In this document: piece after piece, positions 1 to 7,365 of the stretch
Layout of the letters: each line of letters starts with the position of its first letter
Numbering within the stretch: the stretch's first letter is position 1
Assembly: GCA_944326265.1 (NCBI GenBank)
Contig: CALVDE010000021.1
Coordinates: forward strand, 1 to 43,283
DNA length: 43,283 bases
Source: an uncultured Bacteroidales bacterium
Lineage (GTDB): Bacteria; Bacteroidota; Bacteroidia; Bacteroidales; UBA932
Reading direction: 5' to 3'
Position numbers and translations under genes: made by a program
The notes under the pieces: model-generated
What the model was told of the DNA's origin: nothing
Seen by the model: the letters and a program-made list of their open reading frames with translations, nothing else
Database searches by the model: none

Positions 1-289
1 CAGCAGGTGGACCCGTAAACTGTTGCTTTTTATCATTACTTTTTCTCTTGTGTCCAACTTTTTTGGTACACCTCACGAGGCGTTCTTGAGGGGCGAAATC
101 CATCAACCAAAAAGTTAATGTACTGACTGCCAGCTAACTACAGAAAAGACTGATGCGCGTACATTCCGTAGATGCGCTGGCGTAAGGTGTCGTAGTGGCA
201 ATAATAGGCACTGCAGGCAATGGGAATGCACGGAGGGTATGCGGATCCGCCAAGGGGAAAGTCAGGAAAGCGGTTTTTGCCGAAAGTAC
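1..289. other. Gene-free upstream region
   Basis: I see no convincing coding sequence here on either strand. Plus-strand frame 2 is open from the window edge to a TAA at 116-118 (38 codons), but this is not statistically meaningful and I recognise no protein. Similar short segments (near 159-167 and 225-233) form a weak inverted repeat. The stretch may be the remains of an insertion or simply a spacer before the rpsP promoter. Confidence 0.5.
50..71 (-). mobile_element. Possible terminal inverted repeat of an IS3/IS150-like element
   Basis: Read on the minus strand this segment is TGTACCAAAAAAGTTGGACA, flanked by GTG-like bases. It resembles the terminal repeats of IS150-group elements, which begin TGTAC and contain a C-rich/A-rich block followed by GTTNGACA. 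A related A-rich block (CCAAAAAGTTAATGTACTG) lies at 108-126 on the plus strand. If it is a real end, the element body would extend leftwards out of the window. No transposase is visible. The family assignment rests on remembered end consensus only. Confidence 0.2.
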
Positions 290-319
290 TTGACAGTTCG
301 GAAAAAGTGCGTATATTTG
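290..319 (+). promoter_or_regulatory. Bacteroidota-type promoter for rpsP-rimM
   Basis: TTGACA at 290-295 supplies the -33 element and TATATTTG at 312-319 the -7 element (consensus TAnnTTTG). There are 19 bp between TTG and the -7 box, the same spacing as at the two tRNA-Glu promoters and the mutL-operon promoter in this window. A start near 325 would give a leader of about 60 nt. Confidence 0.8.
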
Positions 320-340
320 CGGGCCTTTTCTCGAGAAGAT

Positions 341-375
341 AAGGAGGTTTTAAATTATTAATTCACTAATAACCT
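341..375 (+). promoter_or_regulatory. Distant Shine-Dalgarno-like motif in the rpsP leader
   Basis: AAGGAGG at 341-347 is a perfect complement to the 16S anti-SD (CCUCCUU, seen at the right end of this window). It lies 37 nt upstream of the rpsP ATG, much too far for ordinary initiation, and no start codon follows it closely. AGGTT (345-349) can pair with AACCT (371-375), which would hide part of the motif and leave AAGG about 9 nt from the ATG. The stem is only 5 bp, so the structure is speculative. Confidence 0.35.
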
Positions 376-384
376 GTAAGTACA

Positions 385-951
385 ATGGCAGTTAAAATCC
401 GTTTGGCACGCCACGGCAAGAAGAACCACGCTTTCTTCCACATCGTAGTAACTGACATCCGCTCACCCCGTGACGGACGTTACATCGAGCAGATCGGTGT
501 CTACAACCCCAACACCAACCCCGCAACCATCAAGATCGACCACGAGAGAGCCCTCTACTGGCTCGGTACCGGTGCTCAGCCTTCTGACACCTGCCGCCGT
601 ATCCTCTCTTACGAGGGTATCCTCCTGAGGAAGCATCTCAACGGCGGTGTTGCAAAGGGCGCCATCAGCCAGGAGATCGCCGACCAGAGATGGAACGCAT
701 GGAAAGCCGAGAGAGACGCAAAGGTAGAGTCCAAGAAGCAGAATCTCAAGAAGACTGACAACGAGGCCCGCCGCGAGAGTCTCAATGCCGAGGCTAAGGT
801 AAACCAGGAAAGAGCAGAGGCCATCAGCAAGCGTAAGGCTGAGGAGGCTGCAGCAAAGGCAGAGGCAGAGGCCAAGGCAAAAGCCGAGGCTGAGGCAGCA
901 GAAGCAGCAGCAAACGCCGAGACCGCAGAGGCCGCTCCCGCAGCAGAGTAA
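385..951 (+). CDS. rpsP: 30S ribosomal protein S16 with long C-terminal tail
   Basis: S16 is a structural protein of the small ribosomal subunit, needed for its assembly. Residues 1-80 hold the S16 domain: the start [14 protein letters not shown], the [13 protein letters not shown] block and the [12 protein letters not shown] block. The protein has 188 residues against about 82 in E. coli. The extra part (about 105-188) is a charged, helical, very Ala/Glu/Lys-rich tail that ends in repeated AEA-type units, probably a coiled coil. Long S16 tails occur in Bacteroidota; their role is unknown to me. The ATG follows a canonical promoter, and rimM begins 7 bp after the stop, so the two are one operon, as in many bacteria. 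Confidence 0.95.
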   Translation: MAVKIRLARHGKKNHAFFHIVVTDIRSPRDGRYIEQIGVYNPNTNPATIKIDHERALYWLGTGAQPSDTCRRILSYEGILLRKHLNGGVAKGAISQEIADQRWNAWKAERDAKVESKKQNLKKTDNEARRESLNAEAKVNQERAEAISKRKAEEAAAKAEAEAKAKAEAEAAEAAANAETAEAAPAAE

Positions 952-958
952 AGCTACG

Positions 959-1507
959 ATGTTCCCTACGGAAGACACACTGATCCAGGCCGCCAGGATT
1001 GTCAAATCCTACGGTACCGACGGTGACGTGATGATTTCTTTTCCGCAGGAGATGTCGGAGTTTCTCCAGAGACAAGAACCGGTATGGCTGTTCTATGACA
1101 GTCTGCCGGTTCCTTTTTTTATCTGTTCGTTCCAATCCAAGGGACCGCGTAAGGCCGTCGTACATTTCGAGGACATGAATACGGCAGAAGATGCGGAAGA
1201 AGCTGTCGGGAAAGACATTTACCTCGATCCGGCACGGTACCCGGATCTGGCAGCAGCATCGGGGACACATGTCATTGCAGGCGGCAATAATGACGGTCTG
1301 ACTCTCGAGGACCTTATCGGATTCACCCTCCTTGACCAGAAAGGCGGCACTACCGGCACCATAGCGGACATCCAGGACTTTTCAGGAAATATCTGCCTGG
1401 AACTCTCAGACTCAGGAACTCTCGTTCCATTCCACGACGACCTCATCATCGACATCGATATCGAAAAAAAGACCCTCACCATGTCCATCAGTGAAGGTCT
1501 GCTGTAA
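959..1507 (+). CDS. rimM: Ribosome maturation factor RimM
   Basis: RimM binds S19 and helps mature the head of the 30S subunit. The 182-residue length suits the family. The N-terminal domain (about 7-90) starts with the IVKSYGTDGDV segment, the counterpart of the usual G-x-x-G-V/L-KG-x-V region, and the C-terminal PRC-barrel-like domain covers about 100-180, with the LIGFTLLDQ and VPFHDDLI segments. The gene sits 7 bp behind rpsP, the classical neighbour, and shares its promoter. It ends 20 bp from the convergent phosphohexomutase gene. The sequence is rather divergent in the first 60 residues, but context and domain order make the call safe. Confidence 0.88.
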   Translation: MFPTEDTLIQAARIVKSYGTDGDVMISFPQEMSEFLQRQEPVWLFYDSLPVPFFICSFQSKGPRKAVVHFEDMNTAEDAEEAVGKDIYLDPARYPDLAAASGTHVIAGGNNDGLTLEDLIGFTLLDQKGGTTGTIADIQDFSGNICLELSDSGTLVPFHDDLIIDIDIEKKTLTMSISEGLL

Positions 1508-1527
1508 TCTCATCCTCGTTTCCGGCG

Positions 1528-2931
1528 TTACTCGAAACGCTCAATGATCTCCCTGGCCTGAGCGACTTTGTCGGCCAGCAGATCGGGCGATGATGCTTCG
1601 CAGATGAAGCGCAGATAAGGCTCGGTGTTGGACGGGCGTATGTTCAGCCACCACTGCGGAAACTCCACCCGGTAGCCGTCGAAGTCCATCAGGACCGAAG
1701 GTTTCTCCTCAGATGTAAAATACTTCAGCACAGCCTCCATGGCGACCGGTTTGTCCTTCACCCGGAAATTGATCTCTCCGGAATTGCAGTACCGGGAGAT
1801 ACCGGCGATGAGCTGTGACAGGCTCCGGCCCCGGCGCTTGAATTCCGCCACTATGTCGAGAATGATAAGCGAGGCCATGATGCCGCTGTCCGAGTAGAAG
1901 AAATCCTTGAAATAGTAGTGACCGGCCAGCTCGCCTCCGAACAGACCGTCTATCTCCCGCAGCTTAGGAGCCGCGTATGCCCGGCCGACACGCCATGTGT
2001 GCATCTCCACGCCCATCGGAGCAAGATACTCCCCTACCGCCTTGGAGCTGCGGATATCCTGCAGGGCCCGTACACCGGAAATCCTGCCGGCAGCCTTCAG
2101 GGCAGCCCTCTCCCTGGCAGCAGGACTGGTTCCCGTACCCTCCATGAAGAAATGCCCCATCAGGGCAATCATCAGATCCGGCGAGATGAACTCACCCCTC
2201 TCGTCCACGAACATCACCCGGTCCGCGTCCCCGTCATAGATGACTCCGATGTCGCAGCCGTGACTCCTGACATACTCGCGGAGCATGGCCGTATTCTCCG
2301 GCACCAGGGGATTGGGCTCGTGATTGGGGAAAGAGCCGTCGGGGGTGTCGCAGATGTACTCCACCGAGGAGGGAAGCAGATCCTTGACGAAGAGGGCGGA
2401 CATGCCGTTGGAAAGGTCCGCGCATATCCTGAGTCCTGAATAATCCCCGACGTAACGCCTCTGGAAGGCCAGATACTCATCGCGCAGATCGAGCGGAATC
2501 ACCTTGCCCCGGGCCGCCTCCTCCACGGGAGTACAGGGCCGCCCTTCCAGAATCCACTGTTCTATAGTGCCCAGACCGGTATCATATCCCACAGGCAGGG
2601 CATTCTCACGCGATACTTTCAGGCCGTTGTCCTCCTTGGGATTGTGCGAGGCAGTTATCTGCACGGAAGCCCTGAATCCCTTGGCGGCCGTCGCGTAGTA
2701 GACGTAAGGAGTGGTCGCCAGACCCAGGTCATACACGTCGGCCCCGGCATCGGTCAGTCCCTGCAGCAGGGCCTCATGCAGCTCCGGAGAAGACAAGCGC
2801 ATGTCCCGTCCCACCGCCACCTTGCGGCAGTCCAAAAGCACCGGCAGGAAATACCCTACCTTATATACCGTGTCGCGGTTGAAGTCCACTCCCCAGCGTC
2901 CACGGATGTCGTATGCGTGAAATGCTCCCAT
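1528..2931 (-). CDS. Phosphomannomutase/phosphoglucomutase (alpha-D-phosphohexomutase)
   Basis: It interconverts hexose 1- and 6-phosphates, feeding nucleotide-sugar and glycan synthesis in the cytoplasm. The four family motifs are present in order: the phosphoserine loop TASHNPKEDNG near residue 100, the metal-binding DGDADR near 245, the sugar-binding GGELAGHYYF near 335, and the phosphate-binding RPSNTEPYLRF near 440. Its 467 residues suit the bifunctional ManB/AlgC type. The sequence does not decide between glucose and mannose preference. It is the last gene of ruvX-def-mutase, 18 bp after def, so it is probably transcribed with it. The start ATG matches the family N-terminus (HAYDIRGRWG). 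Confidence 0.92.
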   Translation of the reverse strand: MGAFHAYDIRGRWGVDFNRDTVYKVGYFLPVLLDCRKVAVGRDMRLSSPELHEALLQGLTDAGADVYDLGLATTPYVYYATAAKGFRASVQITASHNPKEDNGLKVSRENALPVGYDTGLGTIEQWILEGRPCTPVEEAARGKVIPLDLRDEYLAFQRRYVGDYSGLRICADLSNGMSALFVKDLLPSSVEYICDTPDGSFPNHEPNPLVPENTAMLREYVRSHGCDIGVIYDGDADRVMFVDERGEFISPDLMIALMGHFFMEGTGTSPAARERAALKAAGRISGVRALQDIRSSKAVGEYLAPMGVEMHTWRVGRAYAAPKLREIDGLFGGELAGHYYFKDFFYSDSGIMASLIILDIVAEFKRRGRSLSQLIAGISRYCNSGEINFRVKDKPVAMEAVLKYFTSEEKPSVLMDFDGYRVEFPQWWLNIRPSNTEPYLRFICEASSPDLLADKVAQAREIIERFE

Positions 2932-2949
2932 AATGTATCTGATTTACGG

Positions 2950-3513
2950 TTACTTTCCGAGTCTGGTCTTATAAGCCGTGCGGGCCTTGCCCTTGGCGAT
3001 GTTGTGGAGTTTGGCCGAGATCATCTTGCGGCGGATAGGCGCCACGCGGTCCACGAACAGGTGACCGTCCAGGTGGTCCATCTCGTGCTGCACCATACGG
3101 CAGGCGAACTCATCCAGTTCCTCCTCCACGACATTGAGGTCAGCATCGTAGTAACGCACCTTTATCTTCTTGGGACGCACCACGTTGCAGTGAATATCCG
3201 GCACACTGAGACAGCCCTCGCTGTAGTCGGCGGTCTCCTCGCTCTCCTCGAGTACCTCCGGATTGATCATGGCCCTCCTGAAGCCCTTGAGATAAGGATA
3301 GACATCAGCGATGTCGTTACCGTCCACCACCAGAATCCTGCGGCTGTCTCCCACCTGAGGGGCAGCCAGGCCGACACCGTCGGCACTCTTCATCGTCTCG
3401 AACATGTCGTCGATATACTTTCGGAGCTCCTCCTTGTCCGCTTTCTCCACATCCACCTCCTCAGCCACTTCCCTGAGCACTTCGGAGCCATATACATAAA
3501 TAGGCAGTATCAT
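2950..3513 (-). CDS. def: Peptide deformylase
   Basis: It removes the formyl group from the N-terminal Met of new proteins. All three metal/catalytic motifs are present: GVGLAAPQVG at 46-55, EGCLSVP at 99-105 (metal ligand Cys101) and QHEMDHLDG at 142-150 (ligands His143 and His147, catalytic Glu144). The length of 187 residues is normal, with a basic C-terminal extension as in type 1B/Gram-negative forms. The gene lies 40 bp after ruvX and 18 bp before the mutase, all on the minus strand. The 40-bp gap is AT-rich but shows no complete promoter. Confidence 0.96.
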   Translation of the reverse strand: MILPIYVYGSEVLREVAEEVDVEKADKEELRKYIDDMFETMKSADGVGLAAPQVGDSRRILVVDGNDIADVYPYLKGFRRAMINPEVLEESEETADYSEGCLSVPDIHCNVVRPKKIKVRYYDADLNVVEEELDEFACRMVQHEMDHLDGHLFVDRVAPIRRKMISAKLHNIAKGKARTAYKTRLGK

Positions 3514-3553
3514 CGCGTTTTACGTTTTTATATTTTTCAAAAATTCAAAATTC

Positions 3554-3967
3554 TTACTTTTTCCTGTCCAGATACGACTGCAGGATGATGGCCGCGCTTA
3601 TCTTGTCCACCACCGCCTTGTCCCTCCTGTCCATCTTCTTCATCCCGCCGTCGATCATCGCCCTGTGCGCCAGGACAGAAGTGAAGCGTTCGTCCTCAAG
3701 CTCCACCGGAGTGTCCGGAAAATTCTTCCTGAGCCTCCGGAGGAACTCCTCCACAAACCGTGCCGACTGGGCCGGAGTATTGTCCAGATTCATCGGCCAG
3801 CCCACGACGAAAAGCGATATACCCTCCCGCTCTGCATAATTTTTCAGATATTCAATTATCTTTGCAGACGGAACTGTTTCGAGTGGAGACGCGAACATAC
3901 CCAGCGGGTCCGAGACCGCCAGTCCTATCCGCTTCCTGCCGTAGTCTATGCCTATGATCCGGTTCAT
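3554..3967 (-). CDS. ruvX: Putative pre-16S rRNA nuclease / Holliday junction resolvase YqgF
   Basis: YqgF/RuvX proteins have an RNase H fold and process the 5' end of 16S rRNA; a resolvase role has also been proposed. The 137-residue protein begins MNRIIGIDYGRKRIGLAVSD, which carries the first catalytic Asp (IDYG); DERFTS near 92-97 and DKISAAIILQSYLD at the end carry the other acidic residues. I start it at ATG 3967. The open frame runs much further upstream (to 4612), but that part lies antisense to the M23 gene and has no homology. A -7 box at 3972-3979 ends only 5 nt before the ATG, so the leader must be extremely short. Confidence 0.92.
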   Translation of the reverse strand: MNRIIGIDYGRKRIGLAVSDPLGMFASPLETVPSAKIIEYLKNYAEREGISLFVVGWPMNLDNTPAQSARFVEEFLRRLRKNFPDTPVELEDERFTSVLAHRAMIDGGMKKMDRRDKAVVDKISAAIILQSYLDRKK

Positions 3968-3971
3968 CCTG

Positions 3972-3979
3972 CAAATGTA
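3972..3979 (-). promoter_or_regulatory. -7 box for ruvX-def-mutase
   Basis: On the minus strand this reads TACATTTG, matching TAnnTTTG. No clear TTG is found 19 bp upstream, so it is weaker than the rpsP promoter. Transcription would start within a few bases of the ruvX ATG at 3967. Confidence 0.5.
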
Positions 3980-3989
3980 GTCAATAAGT

Positions 3990-4850
3990 ATGTCTGAAAA
4001 AAATAAAGAATCAAAAAAGCGGAGAGACAGGAAGTACCTGTTCGCCATCCTGGATAACGACACGCATGATTTCCGCTTCATCATCCGGGGCACGAAGCAC
4101 TCCGCAATATTCGCGGTGGCCGGAACTGCGGCTCTGCTGTGCATCATAACCTTCTGCCTGACAGCATTTTCCCCCATCAAACGCATTATCCCCGGATACC
4201 CTTCGTACACCATGCAGAGAGAAGCTGTGGAGAATGCGGCGAAAGTGGACTCACTGGAGACACGTATGCGCATCATGACACTACAGCTCACCAACATACG
4301 CATGATCCTCTCGGGAGAAGCCCCGATACCCCTTGACAGCCTTCTGTCCAGGTCTGGTCTGGAGGAGGCGGAAAGGACTGCGGAGAGCCTGAACCAGAGC
4401 GCGGACTCCATCCTCCGCGAGAAAATAGACTCCATCGAGAAATACAACCTCAACCCCTCCGGAGCAGAGCCCCAGCTTGACGGCATGCTGTTCTTCCCGC
4501 CTGTGAAGGGCGTGGTGACAGAGCCGTACAATCCCTCAGGCGGACATCCCTTCGTGGACATAGCGGTACAGAACAACAGCGCGGTCTGCGCAGTGCTGGA
4601 CGGCACGGTCATTGCAGCATACTGGAGTGACGATACGGGCTACAATATCCACATCCAGCACAGCAACGATCTGGTCTCGATATACAAGCACAACACCAAG
4701 CTTTTCAAGAAGACCGGAGACAGGATAAGCGCAGGAACCACCATCTCCCTGGCCGGGAACGCCGGAGACATAAGCACCGGCCCCCATCTGCACTTCGAGC
4801 TGTGGCACAAGGGAGAGCCGATAGACCCGTCCATGTACATTGACTTCTAA
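3990..4850 (+). CDS. M23 family (LytM-like) metallopeptidase, membrane-anchored
   Basis: M23 peptidases cut peptidoglycan cross-links. Residues 1-25 are a charged cytoplasmic start (MSEKNKESKKRRDRKY), one membrane helix lies near 36-60, and a helical, probably coiled-coil segment covers about 75-150. The M23 domain occupies about 165-286. Its zinc ligands are intact: the HPFVD block (H-x3-D) and the final HLHFE (H-x-H), with the supporting His in IHIQHSN. It therefore looks catalytically competent rather than an EnvC/NlpD-like activator, whose metal sites are lost. It is divergent from ruvX (22 bp between starts) and 5 bp upstream of dxr, so it heads the dxr-rseP-lipoprotein operon. A TATCTTTG box at 3857-3864, inside antisense ruvX, may be its promoter. 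Confidence 0.88.
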   Translation: MSEKNKESKKRRDRKYLFAILDNDTHDFRFIIRGTKHSAIFAVAGTAALLCIITFCLTAFSPIKRIIPGYPSYTMQREAVENAAKVDSLETRMRIMTLQLTNIRMILSGEAPIPLDSLLSRSGLEEAERTAESLNQSADSILREKIDSIEKYNLNPSGAEPQLDGMLFFPPVKGVVTEPYNPSGGHPFVDIAVQNNSAVCAVLDGTVIAAYWSDDTGYNIHIQHSNDLVSIYKHNTKLFKKTGDRISAGTTISLAGNAGDISTGPHLHFELWHKGEPIDPSMYIDF

Positions 4851-4855
4851 CCGAC

Positions 4856-6037
4856 ATGATTATGGAGACTGAGAAACGACGACTGGCCATACTGGGCTCC
4901 ACCGGTTCCATAGGCACACAGGCCCTTGACGTGGTCCGCAACAACAGGGATCTCTTCGACATACAGCTGCTGGCCGCAGGCAGCAACAGCAGTCTGCTCA
5001 TCCGGCAGGCCGTGGAGTTCAGCCCCGCCTGCGTAATCATCGCCGACGAGAGTCTCTACACAGAAGTGTACGAAGCACTCAATCCTCACGGCATCAACGT
5101 ATTCGCCGGCATAGACTCGATCGTGGACGCAATGGCCACTGACAACAGCATCGACATGGTGCTGGCCGCCATGACCGGCTTCTGCGGACTCATGCCCATA
5201 CTCGCCGCCCTTAAATCCGGCAAGGCCGTCGCCATCGCCAACAAGGAGCCGCTGGTAGCCGCAGGCCGCATAGTCATGCGGACGGCCCTGGAGCACAATG
5301 CGCCGGTGCTGCCTGTAGACTCCGAGCACTCGGCCATATTCCAGGCCCTGCAGGGCGCGGGTGCCCCCATCGAGCGGATATTCCTCACAGCATCCGGAGG
5401 GCCCTTCCTGAGAACTCCGGCATCCGGACTCGGCAGTGTCACTGCGGCAGAGGCCGTCAGCCATCCCCGCTGGAAGATGGGACAGAAGATCTCCGTCGAC
5501 TCGGCTACCCTGATGAACAAGGGTTTCGAGCTCATAGAAGCATGCCGTCTCTTCGACGTGGAGCCGTCCAGGGTAACTGTGGTGATACATCCCCAGTCCG
5601 TGATTCACAGCATGGTGTCGTTCAGGGACGGAGCGGTCATCGCCCAGATGAGCACCCCGGACATGCGCCTTCCCATACAGTACGCGCTGTCCTATCCCTC
5701 GCGCCTGGCACTGGACATTCCCCGGGTGGATTTCTTCAAGATCGGCGGATTCACGTTCTCGGAGCCCGACAGGGTGAAATTCCCCTGCCTGGCCATAGCC
5801 GAGGAAGCCGCGATGAGGGACGGAAACATTCCCTGCGCCATGAACGCAGCCGACGAGGAGGCGGTAAAGGCATTCCTCAACGGAGAGATCGCATTCACGG
5901 ACATACCTTCTGTAGTATCCGCCTGCATATCCAGGTGCTCTTTCGTCAAAGACCCTGACATTCAGACGATACTGGACACCGACAAAGCTACAAGAGAATA
6001 CGCCGCACACATAATGGCCAAGAGACAATGGAAGTAA
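4856..6037 (+). CDS. dxr: 1-deoxy-D-xylulose 5-phosphate reductoisomerase
   Basis: It catalyses the second step of the MEP isoprenoid pathway, turning DXP into MEP with NADPH. The NADPH-binding GSTGSIG is at 14-20. The central domain has the PVDSEHSAIFQ metal-site block, the TASGGPF loop and the WKMGQKISVDSATLMNKG segment, all diagnostic. The length of 393 residues is normal. ATG 4856 or the second ATG at 4862 could be the start; both keep the nucleotide-binding fold whole. The end overlaps rseP by 10 bp, the common dxr-rseP arrangement, so translation is probably coupled. Confidence 0.96.
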   Translation: MIMETEKRRLAILGSTGSIGTQALDVVRNNRDLFDIQLLAAGSNSSLLIRQAVEFSPACVIIADESLYTEVYEALNPHGINVFAGIDSIVDAMATDNSIDMVLAAMTGFCGLMPILAALKSGKAVAIANKEPLVAAGRIVMRTALEHNAPVLPVDSEHSAIFQALQGAGAPIERIFLTASGGPFLRTPASGLGSVTAAEAVSHPRWKMGQKISVDSATLMNKGFELIEACRLFDVEPSRVTVVIHPQSVIHSMVSFRDGAVIAQMSTPDMRLPIQYALSYPSRLALDIPRVDFFKIGGFTFSEPDRVKFPCLAIAEEAAMRDGNIPCAMNAADEEAVKAFLNGEIAFTDIPSVVSACISRCSFVKDPDIQTILDTDKATREYAAHIMAKRQWK

Positions 6038-7347
6038 TTTTAAAAATCCTGCAAGTAATCCTCTCGCTGTCCCTCCTCGTACTGGTCCACGAGCTGGGGC
6101 ACTATATTGCAGCCCGCATATTCAAGATAAGGGTGGAGAAGTTCTACCTGTTCTTTCCACCCGCTGTATTCAAGTTCAAGCCAAGGGGCAGCGAAACCGA
6201 GTTCGGCATAGGCTGCATCCCGCTGGGAGGTTTCTGCAAGATATCGGGAATGATTGACGAGTCAATGGATACCGAGGCTATGAAGAAGCCGCCCCAGCCC
6301 TGGGAACTCCGCTCGCGTCCGGCCTGGCAGCGTCTCATCGTGATGGCCGGAGGCGTGATAATGAACGTAATACTGGCCATCGTGCTCTACATCGCGATAC
6401 TGTTCGTATGGGGAGAGCAGTATGTGCGCACATCCGATGCCGTATACGGAATAGAGACCGGAGCCCTGGCAAGGGAAATAGGCTTCAGGGACGGTGACCG
6501 CATCATTGCATTTGACGGAGAGCCTGCCCCCGAGAACTTCGCGGACCTTCAGGTGGACATGCTCAGGGACCAGGTGGAACGGGTCACGGTGCTGCGCGGA
6601 GACGACACGGCAGAGGTAATCATAGACCCTGAGTACATGCCGGCTATGCTCAATACTCCCGGAATGTTCGGCATCCGCCTGCCCATTCTCGTCGGCGGAG
6701 TGCCCGACACATCCATCAACGCGGGGGCGGACCTGCGTATCGGGGACAAATTCCTGAGCGCGTCAGGGCAGCCCGTAACCTACTATCAGGATCTGCAGAG
6801 AGTCCTGGCCGACAACGCCGGAACATCCGTGGACCTGCGGCTGCTGCGCGGGAGCGACACGGTATCCGTCCCGGTCAGGGTAGGCTCGGACGGGAAGATG
6901 GGAGTCCTGCTCCAGAGAGACCCCTCCGGCATCAACATTACCCGGAAAGAATACAGCATCCTGGAGGCCATCCCCGCCGGATTCCTGATGACATTCACCA
7001 ACATAGGCCACTACATCAAGGAGCTGGGCCTGATTTTCTCTCCCCAGACGGAAGCCTACAAATCCGTCGGCAGCTTCATCGCCATAGGCAGCATCTTCCC
7101 CTCAAGCTGGGACTGGCAGATATTCTGGAACATCACCGCCCTGCTGTCCATCATGCTGGCGGTCATGAACCTGCTGCCCATCCCCGCCCTGGACGGAGGC
7201 CATATCCTCTTCCTGCTGTACGAGATGATCACCGGCCGCAAGCCCTCCGACCGCTTCATGGAGGTGGCCCAGATGATCGGAATGTTCCTGCTTCTGATGA
7301 TTATGGTGCTGGCCTTCGGCAACGACATAATGAGACTTTTAAGATAA
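6028..7347 (+). CDS. rseP: RIP metalloprotease RseP (site-2 protease family)
   Basis: An inner-membrane zinc protease that cuts transmembrane anchors, such as anti-sigma factors or leftover signal peptides. The zinc motif HELGH is at residues 21-25 in the first membrane helix, and the third ligand is in NLLPIPALDGGH (Asp389). PDZ domains lie between, about 135-215 and 220-300, the second around GVPDTSINAGADLRIGDK. Helices lie near 8-28, 105-128, 350-375 and 410-432. Its 439 residues suit the family. It overlaps dxr and lies 18 bp before the DUF4837 lipoprotein gene. No RseA-like anti-sigma gene is nearby, so the physiological substrate is open. Confidence 0.94.
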   Translation: MEVILKILQVILSLSLLVLVHELGHYIAARIFKIRVEKFYLFFPPAVFKFKPRGSETEFGIGCIPLGGFCKISGMIDESMDTEAMKKPPQPWELRSRPAWQRLIVMAGGVIMNVILAIVLYIAILFVWGEQYVRTSDAVYGIETGALAREIGFRDGDRIIAFDGEPAPENFADLQVDMLRDQVERVTVLRGDDTAEVIIDPEYMPAMLNTPGMFGIRLPILVGGVPDTSINAGADLRIGDKFLSASGQPVTYYQDLQRVLADNAGTSVDLRLLRGSDTVSVPVRVGSDGKMGVLLQRDPSGINITRKEYSILEAIPAGFLMTFTNIGHYIKELGLIFSPQTEAYKSVGSFIAIGSIFPSSWDWQIFWNITALLSIMLAVMNLLPIPALDGGHILFLLYEMITGRKPSDRFMEVAQMIGMFLLLMIMVLAFGNDIMRLLR

Positions 7348-7365
7348 CCTTTAAAACCACATATT

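Noticed and set aside
2644-3588. 314-codon plus-strand open frame opposite def and the mutase
   Set aside because: Shadow of two genuine minus-strand genes.
3968-4612. Long N-terminal extension of ruvX (to 4612)
   Set aside because: Antisense to the M23 peptidase gene; family start is MNRIIGIDYG at 3967 and a -7 box lies between.
4847-6028. 393-codon minus-strand open frame opposite dxr
   Set aside because: Nearly the mirror of dxr; no motif, and dxr has every family signature.
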